Positions 53,818-61,870 of a stretch of DNA of 64,000 nt are shown piece after piece. A program made the position numbers and the translations under genes. Positions within the stretch are counted from its first letter, which is position 1, and the number at the start of each line of letters is the position of its first letter. The DNA lies in the NCBI RefSeq assembly GCF_004791585.1, contig NZ_SRUU01000001.1, positions 310,001-374,000 on the forward strand, read 5' to 3'. Origin of the DNA: Mesorhizobium sp. M1C.F.Ca.ET.210.01.1.1 (GTDB lineage Bacteria; Pseudomonadota; Alphaproteobacteria; Rhizobiales; Rhizobiaceae). Under the pieces are notes generated by a model. The model was given only the letters and a program-made list of their open reading frames with translations, did not search any database and was not told the origin of the DNA.

Positions 53818-54399
53818 TCAGCGGTTCTTGCCGGGCACCCATAGCACGTCGGCGTTTCCATTGTCATTGACTGCTCGCGCGGCGACGAACAGGAAGTCCG
53901 AGACGCGGTTGATGTATTTCAGCGCCTCGCGATTGACGTGCTCGGCCGGGTCCTGCGCCAGCGCCACCATGACGCGCTCGGCGCGCCGCGCCACCGTGCG
54001 CGCCAGATGCAGGGCGGCCGCGGCCGGCGAGCCGCCGTTCAGCACGAAGGACTTCAGCGGCTGCAGGTCCTTGTTGAGAAGATCGATGTCCTTTTCGACG
54101 CGCCCTGTCTGCGCCGCCACGATGCGCAGCGGCTCATAGTCGAGCGGCTTGCCCTCGTCCGGCACCGCCAGGTCGGCGCCAAGGTCGAAAAGGTCGTTCT
54201 GGATGCGCGACAGCATGGTGTCGATCGCAGGGTGCTCCACTTCGGTGTGGAGACGCGCCATGCCGATGCAGGCATTGGCCTCGTCCACCGTGCCGTAGGC
54301 TTCGACGCGCAGATCGGACTTCAGCCGCCGCTCGCCGCTGCCGAGGCCGGTTGTGCCGTCGTCGCCGGTGCGGGTGTAGATCTTGTTGAGCTTGACCAC
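53818..54399 (-). CDS. Cob(I)alamin adenosyltransferase, PduO type
   Basis: Makes adenosylcobalamin from cob(I)alamin and ATP. The 193-residue protein has the ATP-binding N-terminus KIYTRTGDDGTTGLGSG (residues 5-21), VEAYGTVDEANACIG near 32 and the C-terminal LARTVARRAERVMVAL with YINRVSDFLFVAAR. The start is GTG with a very strong AAGGAGG upstream. It is one of a run of minus-strand genes (SDR, twin-helix protein, this gene, rhomboid) with short gaps, so they may be an operon. Confidence 0.92.
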   Translation of the reverse strand: MVKLNKIYTRTGDDGTTGLGSGERRLKSDLRVEAYGTVDEANACIGMARLHTEVEHPAIDTMLSRIQNDLFDLGADLAVPDEGKPLDYEPLRIVAAQTGRVEKDIDLLNKDLQPLKSFVLNGGSPAAAALHLARTVARRAERVMVALAQDPAEHVNREALKYINRVSDFLFVAARAVNDNGNADVLWVPGKNR

Positions 54400-54422
54400 G
54401 CCTCACCTCCTTGCAGCGCGCG

Positions 54423-54614
54423 TCACTTGCGGGTGAACCAGACCGCCAGCAGGATCAGCGCCAGTGCCACGGCCTGCAACAGCACACGCGCCTGCATCAG
54501 CTTGTTGGAGGTCATACCCGACCCGCCCCGCATCATGTTGACGAGGCCGCGGATCAGCACGACGACGACGGCGGCCATGACGACCAAGGCGAGGATCTTG
54601 ACGGTGGTTGCCAT
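54423..54614 (-). CDS. Twin-transmembrane HIG1-like small protein
   Basis: A 63-residue membrane protein with two helices (about residues 5-24 and 45-60) joined by a loop MMRGGSGMTSNKLMQARVLLQ, the pattern of bacterial HIG1/twin-transmembrane proteins. Relatives associate with respiratory complexes, which I only infer here. It lies between the SDR and adenosyltransferase genes with a 23-bp gap to the latter. Conserved in rhizobia by memory; no function claimed. Confidence 0.7.
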   Translation of the reverse strand: MATTVKILALVVMAAVVVVLIRGLVNMMRGGSGMTSNKLMQARVLLQAVALALILLAVWFTRK

Positions 54615-54638
54615 GGGCGGGCTCCAGTTCGGTTTCGG

Positions 54639-55520
54639 TCAGGCGCGCCTGGCAAGCACGCGGTAGAGCGCTGATGCCGGCAGGATGCGCTTGAGCACCA
54701 CGCCGATTCTGGCCGGCACCGTTACCACATAGTGCGGGCGCGGGCGCTGTGACAGAAGCGCGTGGCGCAAGGCGACATGGACAATTTCCGGTCCGGGCTT
54801 CAGCCGCGAGACGCTGCCGCCGGCCCGCAGCCGCGCAAGCTGATCCTGATAGTCGGCGCGGTGGACGGAGTTCTCGACATCGATGTTTTTCAGGAACCAC
54901 GCAAGGCCGTTGCTGGCGATCTTCGAGGTCACCGGACCTGGCTCAATCAGCGAGAGGTGGATACCGCTGCCTTCGAGTTCCTGGCGCATGCAAAGCATCA
55001 AGCCTTCGACGGCGTGTTTGGAGGCCGAATAGGCGCCGCGAAAGCGAACCGGGGCGAGGCCCAGGATCGAGGAGCAGTGCACGAGACGGCCGTGGCCCTG
55101 ACTGCGCATGACCGGCACGAGGCGCCGCGTCAGGTCATGCCAGCCGAAGAAGTTCGCCTCGAACTGCTCGCGCAGCGCCTCGACCGGCAGGTCCTCGACG
55201 GCGCCGGGCTGTGCGTAAGCGCCATTGTTGAACAGCGCGTCGAGCGTGCCGCCCGTGCGCTCCAGCACGGCATCGACCAGGGCGGCAATGGATTCCGGCT
55301 CGCGATAGTCGAGATAGAAGGCCTCGATGCCGTCCGCCTGAAGCGCGGCGATGTCGGCCGGCTTGCGCGCGGTGGCGAACACGCGCCAGCCTTCCGTCTT
55401 CAAGGCCCGCGCGCAATGGGCGCCTATGCCGGAAGAGGCGCCGGTGACGATGATGCTGCGCAACTGTTCAGCGGTGGGCAACGTTGTCTGACCTTGCCAT
55501 TTGCCGCAATCCCTTCCCAT
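54639..55520 (-). CDS. Short-chain dehydrogenase/reductase
   Basis: Classical SDR of 293 residues. The cofactor motif TGASSGIG is at about residues 26-33, NNGAYAQ near 99, catalytic Ser in CSSILGLAP and Tyr-x-x-x-Lys in YSASKHAVEG near 165. The substrate is unknown; similar proteins act on fatty or steroid-like alcohols. The ATG at MGRDCGK lacks a good ribosome site; a TTG about 14 codons later (LPTAEQL) is an alternative start. It is divergent from the YihY gene. Confidence 0.85.
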   Translation of the reverse strand: MGRDCGKWQGQTTLPTAEQLRSIIVTGASSGIGAHCARALKTEGWRVFATARKPADIAALQADGIEAFYLDYREPESIAALVDAVLERTGGTLDALFNNGAYAQPGAVEDLPVEALREQFEANFFGWHDLTRRLVPVMRSQGHGRLVHCSSILGLAPVRFRGAYSASKHAVEGLMLCMRQELEGSGIHLSLIEPGPVTSKIASNGLAWFLKNIDVENSVHRADYQDQLARLRAGGSVSRLKPGPEIVHVALRHALLSQRPRPHYVVTVPARIGVVLKRILPASALYRVLARRA

Positions 55521-55558
55521 ATTCGCCGCGTCGACACAATCGAGCGGAGCGCGGGTCC

Positions 55559-56410
55559 TTGCTCAGGAATATCGTCGCCGTCAAGCGCGTGCTCTACGAT
55601 GCGATCGGCCATTTCACCACCGACGACGGCTGGGCGATGGCCAGCCATCTGGCGATCACCTCGCTGATGGCGCTGTTTCCGTTCCTGATCTTTGCCACGA
55701 CGCTGGCGAGCTTCCTCGGCGCGCGCGCCTTCGCCGAGACGGCCGTGCACCTGGTCTTCGACACCTGGCCGGAGCAGATCGCCAAGCCGATCGCGCGCGA
55801 GGTGCAGAACGTGCTCACCGTACGGCGAACCGACCTTCTGACCTACGGCGTGCTGCTCGCCGCCTACTTTGCCTCGAACGGTATCGAGGCGCTGCGCACG
55901 TCGCTCAACCGCGCCTATCGGGTCACCGAGACGCGCGGCATCATCCACCGCCGGGTGCAGAGCATCATTTTCGTGCTGATCGCAACCGCCTGTTTCCTCG
56001 CCGTCAGCGTCCTTCTGGTGTTCGCGCCGCTGCTCGCGCGGCTGGCCGAGGCGCATCTCGAATGGATCAAGCCCTATATGGGCACCATCACGATATGGCG
56101 TTACGTGATCGCCTCGACGGTCATCGTCATCGGCCTGTTTTCGGTGCATATCTGGCTGCCGGCCGGCAAGCGCCGTTTTGTCTCGATCGTGCCCGGCATC
56201 GTCTTCACCCTGATCGCCTGGCTGGCCGGCTCGACCATCTTCGCCACCTATCTCGACCACTTCTCGTCCTATGTGACGACCTATGCGGGGCTGGCCTCGA
56301 TCATGATCGCGGTGGTGTTCCTCTACATCATTTCGGCGATCTTCATTCTCGGCGGCGAGCTCAATGCCGCGATCAGCCGCTATCTCGAGGCGCGCGCCAG
56401 AGTCGGGTGA
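55559..56410 (+). CDS. YihY/BrkB-family inner-membrane protein
   Basis: A 283-residue integral membrane protein with about six helices: SHLAITSLMALFPFLIFATTL opens the first (split near residues 29-49) and YAGLASIMIAVVFLYIISAIFILGGELNAA the last. The family was once called ribonuclease BN but that link was later withdrawn; function unknown. The start is TTG (LLRNIVAV) with GGAG 9 bases upstream; an earlier TTG gives a longer N-terminus without membrane features. Divergent from the SDR gene with a short gap. Confidence 0.85.
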   Translation: MLRNIVAVKRVLYDAIGHFTTDDGWAMASHLAITSLMALFPFLIFATTLASFLGARAFAETAVHLVFDTWPEQIAKPIAREVQNVLTVRRTDLLTYGVLLAAYFASNGIEALRTSLNRAYRVTETRGIIHRRVQSIIFVLIATACFLAVSVLLVFAPLLARLAEAHLEWIKPYMGTITIWRYVIASTVIVIGLFSVHIWLPAGKRRFVSIVPGIVFTLIAWLAGSTIFATYLDHFSSYVTTYAGLASIMIAVVFLYIISAIFILGGELNAAISRYLEARARVG

Positions 56411-56428
56411 AGCGGAACCTTGGGCGGG

Positions 56429-57304
56429 CTATGCCTTGGCTGGCCGGGCGGTCGCCAGGCCGACGCCCAGCGTGGCGATCGCCATGCCGGCGATCTGTAG
56501 CAGACTGAGCTCTTCGCCGAACAGGGCCCAGGCGATGACGGCGGTGACGGCCGGCACCAGGTAGAACAGCGACGCGACCTTCGACATCTCGCCGTCCCGG
56601 ATCATCACCATCAACAGGAAGATGGCGCCGACCGACAGCACCAGGACCAGCCAAGCAAATGCGAAGATGAGCTCACCGTTGACGGTGATCGCGCGCGTCT
56701 CGAAGGCGAGTGCCCCCACGATCGTCAGGACCGAGCCGCCGACATACTGCCACATCGTTGCCGAGACGAGGTCGCCGCCTGAGGCGAAGCGCTTCTGCCA
56801 GATCGTTCCGGCGGCCATGCCAAGCACCGAGATGAGCGAGGCCGCCAACGTTGCCGCGGTGACGCCGCCGCCGATCATGCCGAGCTTCGGCCAAAGCACG
56901 ATGACGACGCCCAACAGCCCGACGGCAAGGCCTGCCCAGTGGCGCGGCAGGATCGCCTCGTGGAGGAACTTCCCGGCAAGCACCGCCGTGATCAGCGGCT
57001 GCAGGCCGACGATCAGCGCCGAAAGCCCGGCCGGCATGCCATGATGGATCGCCCAGAACACACCGCCCAGATAGACGCCGTGCATGAGGACGCCGGCCAC
57101 CGTCGCGTGAAACGCCTCCTCGCGGCTTGCCCTGCGCGAGCCGAGCAGCGCGGTCAGTCCCGCGAACAGAATCGCCGCCGCCACGAAGCGGATGGCGAGG
57201 AAGGTGAAAGGCTCCGCCCACGGCATGGCATAGCGTGCGCCGATGAAGCCGGTCGCCCAAAGGACGACGAAGGAGGCGGGGATGAACCGCTTGATGCTGC
57301 GCAT
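56429..57304 (-). CDS. EamA/DMT-family transporter
   Basis: Ten-helix inner-membrane transporter of 291 residues in two EamA halves: FVVLWATGFIGARYAMP begins the first and GAIFLLMVMIRDGEMSKVASLFYLVPAVTAVIAW (split) the second. The substrate is unknown; it is of the amino-acid/metabolite exporter type. The ATG of MRSIKRFIP is chosen; a TTG 15 codons earlier is possible. Converges with the YihY gene with an 18-bp gap. Confidence 0.87.
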   Translation of the reverse strand: MRSIKRFIPASFVVLWATGFIGARYAMPWAEPFTFLAIRFVAAAILFAGLTALLGSRRASREEAFHATVAGVLMHGVYLGGVFWAIHHGMPAGLSALIVGLQPLITAVLAGKFLHEAILPRHWAGLAVGLLGVVIVLWPKLGMIGGGVTAATLAASLISVLGMAAGTIWQKRFASGGDLVSATMWQYVGGSVLTIVGALAFETRAITVNGELIFAFAWLVLVLSVGAIFLLMVMIRDGEMSKVASLFYLVPAVTAVIAWALFGEELSLLQIAGMAIATLGVGLATARPAKA

Positions 57305-57465
57305 TTTGGGGAAGGGCTCTGGCTGCGGGTGAAAAGTTGATGACGGCAATTGCTCTAATGCCGTTCAATTCGGCAAGCAAAACGAAACGGTTGATCCATA
57401 AGCTCATTCGAATTCAACAACCGGTGCCAACGAGGGCATGGCGTTAAGGCACGCCATGGGCGGAT

Positions 57466-57753
57466 ATGCTTTTGCATCTCGGTACGACGTGGCTGCTGTT
57501 CGCGGTCGCGACCGTCGCGGTTTTCGGATTCTTTTTCGGCTCCGCGCTCGATGCCATCATGAAGGACGACGGCTTCGGCTCGACCGGCAACACGCTGCTG
57601 TTCACGCTGGGCTTCTTCGTCGCGGTGATGGTCGCCAATGAGCACGGCATCGCCTTCAGGGATCTCAGACTTGCGGTGGCATGGGGTTTGAGCGGCGCCT
57701 TCGTCCTCATCAGCGTGATGGCGCTTATCAAGGCCGGGCTGGCACGCCTTTAG
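57466..57753 (+). CDS. Small three-helix membrane protein, unknown
   Basis: A 95-residue hydrophobic protein with helices at about 6-28, 45-60 and 70-90. ATG start without a strong ribosome site. I do not recognise a family. It stands alone between the EamA transporter and gluQRS. Even codon use and sensible hydrophobic spacing support coding; no function is offered. Confidence 0.6.
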   Translation: MLLHLGTTWLLFAVATVAVFGFFFGSALDAIMKDDGFGSTGNTLLFTLGFFVAVMVANEHGIAFRDLRLAVAWGLSGAFVLISVMALIKAGLARL

Positions 57754-57796
57754 GGATTGTCGATATTCACGCCATGTCGGCCTGCAAGTGCCGGTT

Positions 57797-57853
57797 TTCT
57801 GCGTTACCGGTGCTCACCTACTTCGAGTACGCTCCGCTCCGGTTCTCGAAAAC
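57797..57853. repeat. Intergenic repeat, family C copy 1
   Basis: TTCTGCGTTACCGGTGCTCA, then CCTACTTCGAGTAC, then GCTCCGCTCCGGTTCTCGAA. Nearly the same blocks in the same order occur at 60225-60279. Flanking GGTTTTC and GAAAACC can pair. It lies 50 bp after the gluQRS stop. Confidence 0.65.
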
Positions 57854-57905
57854 CACCACTTTCGGCTCGGCGTGACGTGAATCTCAACAACCCCGTCAGG
57901 GCAAG

Positions 57906-58775
57906 TCAAAGCCCGGTCAGCCGCTTGACTTCCTGCGGCGACACGCCTGCATCCCGAAGCGCTGCGAGGCCGGTGTCCTTCAGGCTCTTCGACAGCTTTC
58001 GGCCGTCGGGCCCCAGGAGCAGGCGGTGGTGGAAATAGCGCGGCGGCGAGAGGCCCAGCAACTGTTGGAGCAGACGCTGCACGCCGGTGGCCGAATAAAG
58101 GTCCTGGCCGCGGACGACATGGCTGACCTTTTGCAGCGCATCGTCGACAACCACGGCGAGATGGTAGCTGGTCGGGATGTCGCGGCGCGCCACGATGACG
58201 TCGCCCCAGGCCTGCGGCCTTGCTTCGACCGTACGCGTCTCGGCCATCGTCTCGTCGGTGAACTCGATCCATGACAGGGCGCCGGGTACGCGCGCCATGG
58301 CCGCGTCGACATCGAGCCGCCAGGCGAAAGGCGCCTTCTCGGCAATGCGCCGCTTGCGTTCCCTCGTTGGCAAGGCCTTATCGAGAGGCGGGTAGAGCGG
58401 CACGCCGTCGGGGTCGCGCGGCCAGTCGCGCCCCCCGGTCTCGGCAATGAAGGCGCGGATCTCGCGCCGGCTCATGAAGGCGGGATAGACCAGCTCCTCG
58501 GCGATCAGCCGGTCGAGCACCGCCCTGTATTCGGAGAAATGCTCGGATTGGCGCCGCACCGGCTCCTGCCAGCTCAGCCCCAGCCATACCAGGTCGCGAA
58601 ATATGCCGGCCTCGAACTCCGGCGTGCAGCGCGTGACATCGATGTCCTCGATGCGCAGCAAGAACCGTCCCCCCGCCAGTGTCGCCATCTGCTGGTTCAG
58701 CAGGGCCGAATAGGCATGGCCGAGATGCAGCTCGCCATTGGGGCTCGGCGCGAAGCGAAATGTCAGGAGCGTCAT
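57906..58775 (-). CDS. gluQ: Glutamyl-Q tRNA(Asp) synthetase
   Basis: A truncated GluRS-like enzyme that attaches glutamate to queuosine in tRNA-Asp. The 289-residue protein has the catalytic HLGH motif at residues 17-20, RFLLRIEDIDVTR near 37 and KLSKS near 262, and no anticodon-binding domain. The four-cysteine zinc site seen in E. coli is absent. ATG start. Divergent from the AlkA-type gene. Called gluQRS/yadB in other genomes. Confidence 0.93.
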   Translation of the reverse strand: MTLLTFRFAPSPNGELHLGHAYSALLNQQMATLAGGRFLLRIEDIDVTRCTPEFEAGIFRDLVWLGLSWQEPVRRQSEHFSEYRAVLDRLIAEELVYPAFMSRREIRAFIAETGGRDWPRDPDGVPLYPPLDKALPTRERKRRIAEKAPFAWRLDVDAAMARVPGALSWIEFTDETMAETRTVEARPQAWGDVIVARRDIPTSYHLAVVVDDALQKVSHVVRGQDLYSATGVQRLLQQLLGLSPPRYFHHRLLLGPDGRKLSKSLKDTGLAALRDAGVSPQEVKRLTGL

Positions 58776-58855
58776 GTCTCAGGCGGCATTCGGGTTGAAA
58801 GGCGCTTCGGGCGGTTGATAGTTAGCCATCAATTGTCGATCTGGGAACAAGCAAC

Positions 58856-59515
58856 GTGCAACGCATCGCCTCGCTCGACGACATTGCGGCAGGGCTCGAC
58901 GCGCTCTGCCTGATCGATCCGCGGCTGGAGAAGGTGCGCGGCCTGGCCGGCGAGGTGCCGCTGAGGCTCTCCGAGCCGGGGTTCGGGAGCCTCGCGTCCA
59001 TCATCGTCTCGCAGCAGGTATCGCGCGCCAGCGCCGATGCCATCTTCGGCCGGCTGACCAGGCTGGTCGATCCGCTGACGCCCGAGGGGATACTTTGCGC
59101 CGGCGAGGATGTCTTTCGCGAGGCAGGCCTGTCGCGGCCGAAGCAGCGCGGGCTGATCGCGGTCGCGCAAGCCATGGCCGGCGGGCTCGATCTCCACCAC
59201 CTCTGCTCGCTCGACGCCGGCGAGGCGATCGCGGCGATGACGGCGGTGCCCGGCATCGGGCCCTGGACGGCGGAGTGCTACCTTCTGTTCGCCGCCGGCC
59301 ACCCCGATGTCTTCCCCGCGCGCGACGTCGCGCTCCAGAGCGCGGTCGGCCATGCGCTGGGCATCGACCCCCGTCCACCGGAGAAGATACTGATTCGGCT
59401 GGCCGAATCATGGAGCCCGTGGCGAGGGGTCGCATCGCGGCTTTTCTGGGCCTATTATCGCGAACTGAAGGGCAGGGACGCGGCGCCCCCGGTCGAAATG
59501 GCCAAAAAAGCATGA
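58856..59515 (+). CDS. DNA-3-methyladenine glycosylase, AlkA/HhH-GPD type
   Basis: Base-excision repair enzyme of 219 residues that removes alkylated bases. SIIVSQQVSRASADAIFGRL lies near residue 48, and the helix-hairpin-helix-GPD loop is VPGIGPWTAECYLLFAAGHPDVFPARD (split, residues 131-157) with catalytic Asp 157. No iron-sulfur cysteines follow, so it is not Nth/MutY. The start is GTG. Stand-alone gene. Confidence 0.92.
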   Translation: MQRIASLDDIAAGLDALCLIDPRLEKVRGLAGEVPLRLSEPGFGSLASIIVSQQVSRASADAIFGRLTRLVDPLTPEGILCAGEDVFREAGLSRPKQRGLIAVAQAMAGGLDLHHLCSLDAGEAIAAMTAVPGIGPWTAECYLLFAAGHPDVFPARDVALQSAVGHALGIDPRPPEKILIRLAESWSPWRGVASRLFWAYYRELKGRDAAPPVEMAKKA

Positions 59516-59626
59516 AAATCATGCGTTTTTGACCGTTTCGCCGAACGACAATCCGCTTCACATCCCTGTCATGTCGGGCTTACAGTATCCGCGCCGTTCG
59601 GTTCTAGAACCAAGGAGGCTGAGGAC

Positions 59627-60184
59627 GTGACGGTTGCCGTATCTCCGGATGGGCTTCCCGCGCTGGTGCTGAATGCGGACTACCGTCCGCTCAGCTATTA
59701 CCCCTTGTCGCTCTGGTCGTGGCAGGACGCCATCAAGGCCGTCTTCCTCGACCGGGTCAACATCGTCGCCGAATACGAGCACGCCGTCTCCTCGCCGACC
59801 TTCTCGATGAAGCTGCCGAGCGTGGTGAGCCTGAAGGCCTATGTGAAGCCGTCCAGGCATCCAGCCTTCACCCGCTTCAACGTCTTCCTGCGCGATCGCT
59901 TCCAGTGCCAATATTGCGGCACGCCGGACGATCTTACCTTCGACCATGTCATCCCGCGCCATCGCGGCGGCGCGACGACCTGGGAGAATGTCGTCGCCGC
60001 CTGCTCGCCCTGCAACCTGAGGAAAGGCGGCATGATGCCGGCGCAGGCCAAGATGTGGCCGCTGCAAAAACCTTATCAGCCGACGGTGCACGACCTGCAC
60101 AACAACGGCCGCCTGTTCCCGCCCAACCATCTGCATGAAAGCTGGATGGATTATCTCTACTGGGATGTCGAACTGGAACCGTAG
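59627..60184 (+). CDS. HNH endonuclease-family protein
   Basis: A 185-residue protein with a zinc-bound HNH domain: CQYC (Cys 94, Cys 97), FDHVIPRHRGG (His 107) and CSPCN (Cys 126, Cys 129). The N-terminal LVLNADYRPLSYYPLSLWSWQDA is typical of a widespread bacterial group of stand-alone HNH proteins, whose role is not settled but is often linked to DNA repair or defence. GTG start with perfect AAGGAGG 8 bases upstream. No restriction or toxin genes adjoin it. Confidence 0.9.
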   Translation: MTVAVSPDGLPALVLNADYRPLSYYPLSLWSWQDAIKAVFLDRVNIVAEYEHAVSSPTFSMKLPSVVSLKAYVKPSRHPAFTRFNVFLRDRFQCQYCGTPDDLTFDHVIPRHRGGATTWENVVAACSPCNLRKGGMMPAQAKMWPLQKPYQPTVHDLHNNGRLFPPNHLHESWMDYLYWDVELEP

Positions 60185-60224
60185 AGTTCGGCAGAAATCC
60201 GCGAGCCAGGCCGTCTGCCGCAGC

Positions 60225-60279
60225 TTTCTGCGCTTCCGGTGCTCACGTACATAAGTGCGCTCCGCTCCGGTTCTCGAAA
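60225..60279. repeat. Intergenic repeat, family C copy 2
   Basis: TTTCTGCGCTTCCGGTGCTC, then ACGTACATAAGTGC, then GCTCCGCTCCGGTTCTCGAAA. Matches the 57797 copy. A small perfect hairpin (GCCAAC/GTTGGC, 60289-60304) follows. It lies between the convergent HNH and dsbB genes. Confidence 0.65.
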
Positions 60280-60345
60280 GCCGCGCCAGCCAACTCGGGT
60301 TGGCGAATTTCTGGACGAACTCTGCGTTGTGCCGTTCAATCAGGG

Positions 60346-60864
60346 TCAATCGCGCGCGAGGGCGCTGCGGAAGGCGACGGCGGCCAGGATGAGGCTGGCG
60401 ATGGCATTCCAGCCGGCGAGCGACAGGCCGAGGATGCGGAGTGCGGCCTTGTCGCAGGAGGGCGGCACGAATTTGTCGAGCGCGTCGAGCACGCCCTTGC
60501 CGCCGGTGTCGACCGGACCGGCTCCGGCGGTACAGTCGGCAGGACCTGGCCACCAGGCCCATTCGACGCCGGAGTGATAGACGCCGAGATAGAGGCCGTA
60601 GAGCATCAACAGGCCACCGATCGCCAGCAGGCCGCGCGTCACCCAGGCCGGCGCGCGCAGCATCGATGCGACGGCCACCAGCAGCATCAGCGGCGCACCG
60701 ACATAGTAGGGCGTGCGCTGCTCCAGGCAGAGATGGCAGGGGATGTAGCCGCCTATGTACTGGAAGGCGAGTGCCGAGCCGACGGTCAAGGCCATTGCCA
60801 CGGCGAGGAACAGCGCGGTCCGCGTCCGCTGGTGTCCGGTATCGGCAGTCGTGGTCGCTGTCAT
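60346..60864 (-). CDS. dsbB: Disulfide bond formation protein DsbB-like
   Basis: Four-helix inner-membrane quinone-linked oxidase that re-oxidises a DsbA-type protein. The 172-residue protein has the first redox pair CHLC (Cys 43 and Cys 46) and a second pair at Cys 111 and Cys 137. The family pattern FQYIGGYIPCHLCLEQRTPYY begins near residue 34 (split). No DsbA gene is adjacent. It starts 23 bp after the DedA-like gene on the same strand, so the two may be co-transcribed. Confidence 0.9.
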   Translation of the reverse strand: MTATTTADTGHQRTRTALFLAVAMALTVGSALAFQYIGGYIPCHLCLEQRTPYYVGAPLMLLVAVASMLRAPAWVTRGLLAIGGLLMLYGLYLGVYHSGVEWAWWPGPADCTAGAGPVDTGGKGVLDALDKFVPPSCDKAALRILGLSLAGWNAIASLILAAVAFRSALARD

Positions 60865-60886
60865 CGATGGGTCCGTCTGCGTGGCT

Positions 60887-61477
60887 TTATCCGTGGGCGT
60901 ATCTGACCGCGATATAGAGCAAAATAAGGGCAGCGGCGCCGGCGCTGACGATCATGCCCAGGCGTTTTTCGATAAATTCCTTGATCGACTCGCCGTAGCG
61001 GCGCAGCAGCCAGGCAAGCAGCAGGAAGCGGGCGCCGCGCGCGACGATCGCAAGCCCGACGAAGAGCAGCAGGTTGACGCCGATGACGCCGGACAGGATC
61101 GTCACCACCTTGATCGGCGGCAAATGCGCCGCGCCCGAGGTGACCAGCATCAGGATGATGAAGCCGACGCCGGATGAAGCCCGCATCTGCTCGAACTGGT
61201 CATATTTGCCATAGAATTCGAGGATCGGCTTGGCGACCGCCTCATAGGCATAATGGCCGATGAACCAGCCGAAAATGCCGCCCAGCACCGAGGCGACCGT
61301 TGCGATCAGCGCGTAGCGATAGGCGCGGTCGGGCCTGGAAAGAGCCATCGGCAGAAAGAGCACGTCGGCCGGCACCAGGAAGACGGAGCTTTCGACGAAA
61401 GCGATGAAGGCCAGCCACCATTGGGCCGATTTCCGTGCCGCCAGCGACAGGGTCCAGTCGTAAAGTCCGCGAAGCAT
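60887..61477 (-). CDS. DedA/YqaA-family membrane protein
   Basis: A 196-residue inner-membrane protein with about five helices. FIAFVESSVFLVPADVLFLPMAL near residue 25 (split) and GGIFGWFIGHYAYEAV near 66 are the DedA-superfamily hallmarks (Glu and a GxxxG/reentrant region). The DedA family includes lipid carriers (undecaprenyl-phosphate recycling), but the YqaA branch is uncharacterised. Probably transcribed with dsbB. Confidence 0.85.
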   Translation of the reverse strand: MLRGLYDWTLSLAARKSAQWWLAFIAFVESSVFLVPADVLFLPMALSRPDRAYRYALIATVASVLGGIFGWFIGHYAYEAVAKPILEFYGKYDQFEQMRASSGVGFIILMLVTSGAAHLPPIKVVTILSGVIGVNLLLFVGLAIVARGARFLLLAWLLRRYGESIKEFIEKRLGMIVSAGAAALILLYIAVRYAHG

Positions 61478-61607
61478 CGGCTCTCCTAATCAATGCCACC
61501 CCGAGGCACTTGAGCGGTTTTGGGCAACGACAGGCAGGAAGACAAGGACCCAAAGCGCCGCAGCAAAGGGTTTCGGGGCAGGCACGCAGCCTGTCTAGAA
61601 AGATTTT

Positions 61608-61631
61608 CCGCGCCGCACAATGGCGGCGCGG
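61608..61631. other. GC-rich palindrome before tRNA-Leu
   Basis: CCGCGCCG and CGGCGCGG flank an 8-base loop, with TTTT before it on the plus strand only. Nothing else is seen in the 263-bp gap apart from the tRNA promoter. Confidence 0.4.
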
Positions 61632-61685
61632 TCACGAAACCGAAAGGCGCGCCTTAGCCGCGCTGGCAAATCGGCAACAGGCCAG

Positions 61686-61713
61686 TTGACGAAAGGCGCT
61701 CCAACCGTATAGT
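61686..61713 (+). promoter_or_regulatory. Promoter of tRNA-Leu
   Basis: TTGACG (61686-61691) and TATAGT (61708-61713) are 16 bases apart. The predicted start is about 20 bases before the mature tRNA. Confidence 0.7.
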
Positions 61714-61741
61714 CCGCGCCCATCCAGGCCGCCCGGCCTGA

Positions 61742-61826
61742 GCCCCTATGGCGGAATTGGTAGACGCGCTCGACTCAAAATCGAGTTCCGCAAGGAGTGC
61801 TGGTTCGATCCCGGCTAGGGGCACCA
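61742..61826 (+). tRNA. tRNA-Leu (anticodon CAA)
   Basis: Class II tRNA of 85 bases with the acceptor stem GCCCCTA/TAGGGGC, D-arm GGCGGAATTGGTAGAC, anticodon arm CTCGA-CTCAAAA-TCGAG with CAA in the loop, a long variable arm (TTCCGCAAGGAG-type) and T-arm GGTTCGATCC. The CCA end is genome-encoded. No att-type duplication or integrase lies downstream. Confidence 0.96.
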
Positions 61827-61870
61827 CCCTTCGCTCCGCGAGCTTCGGGCGGCGGGCTATCCGAAGCGCG

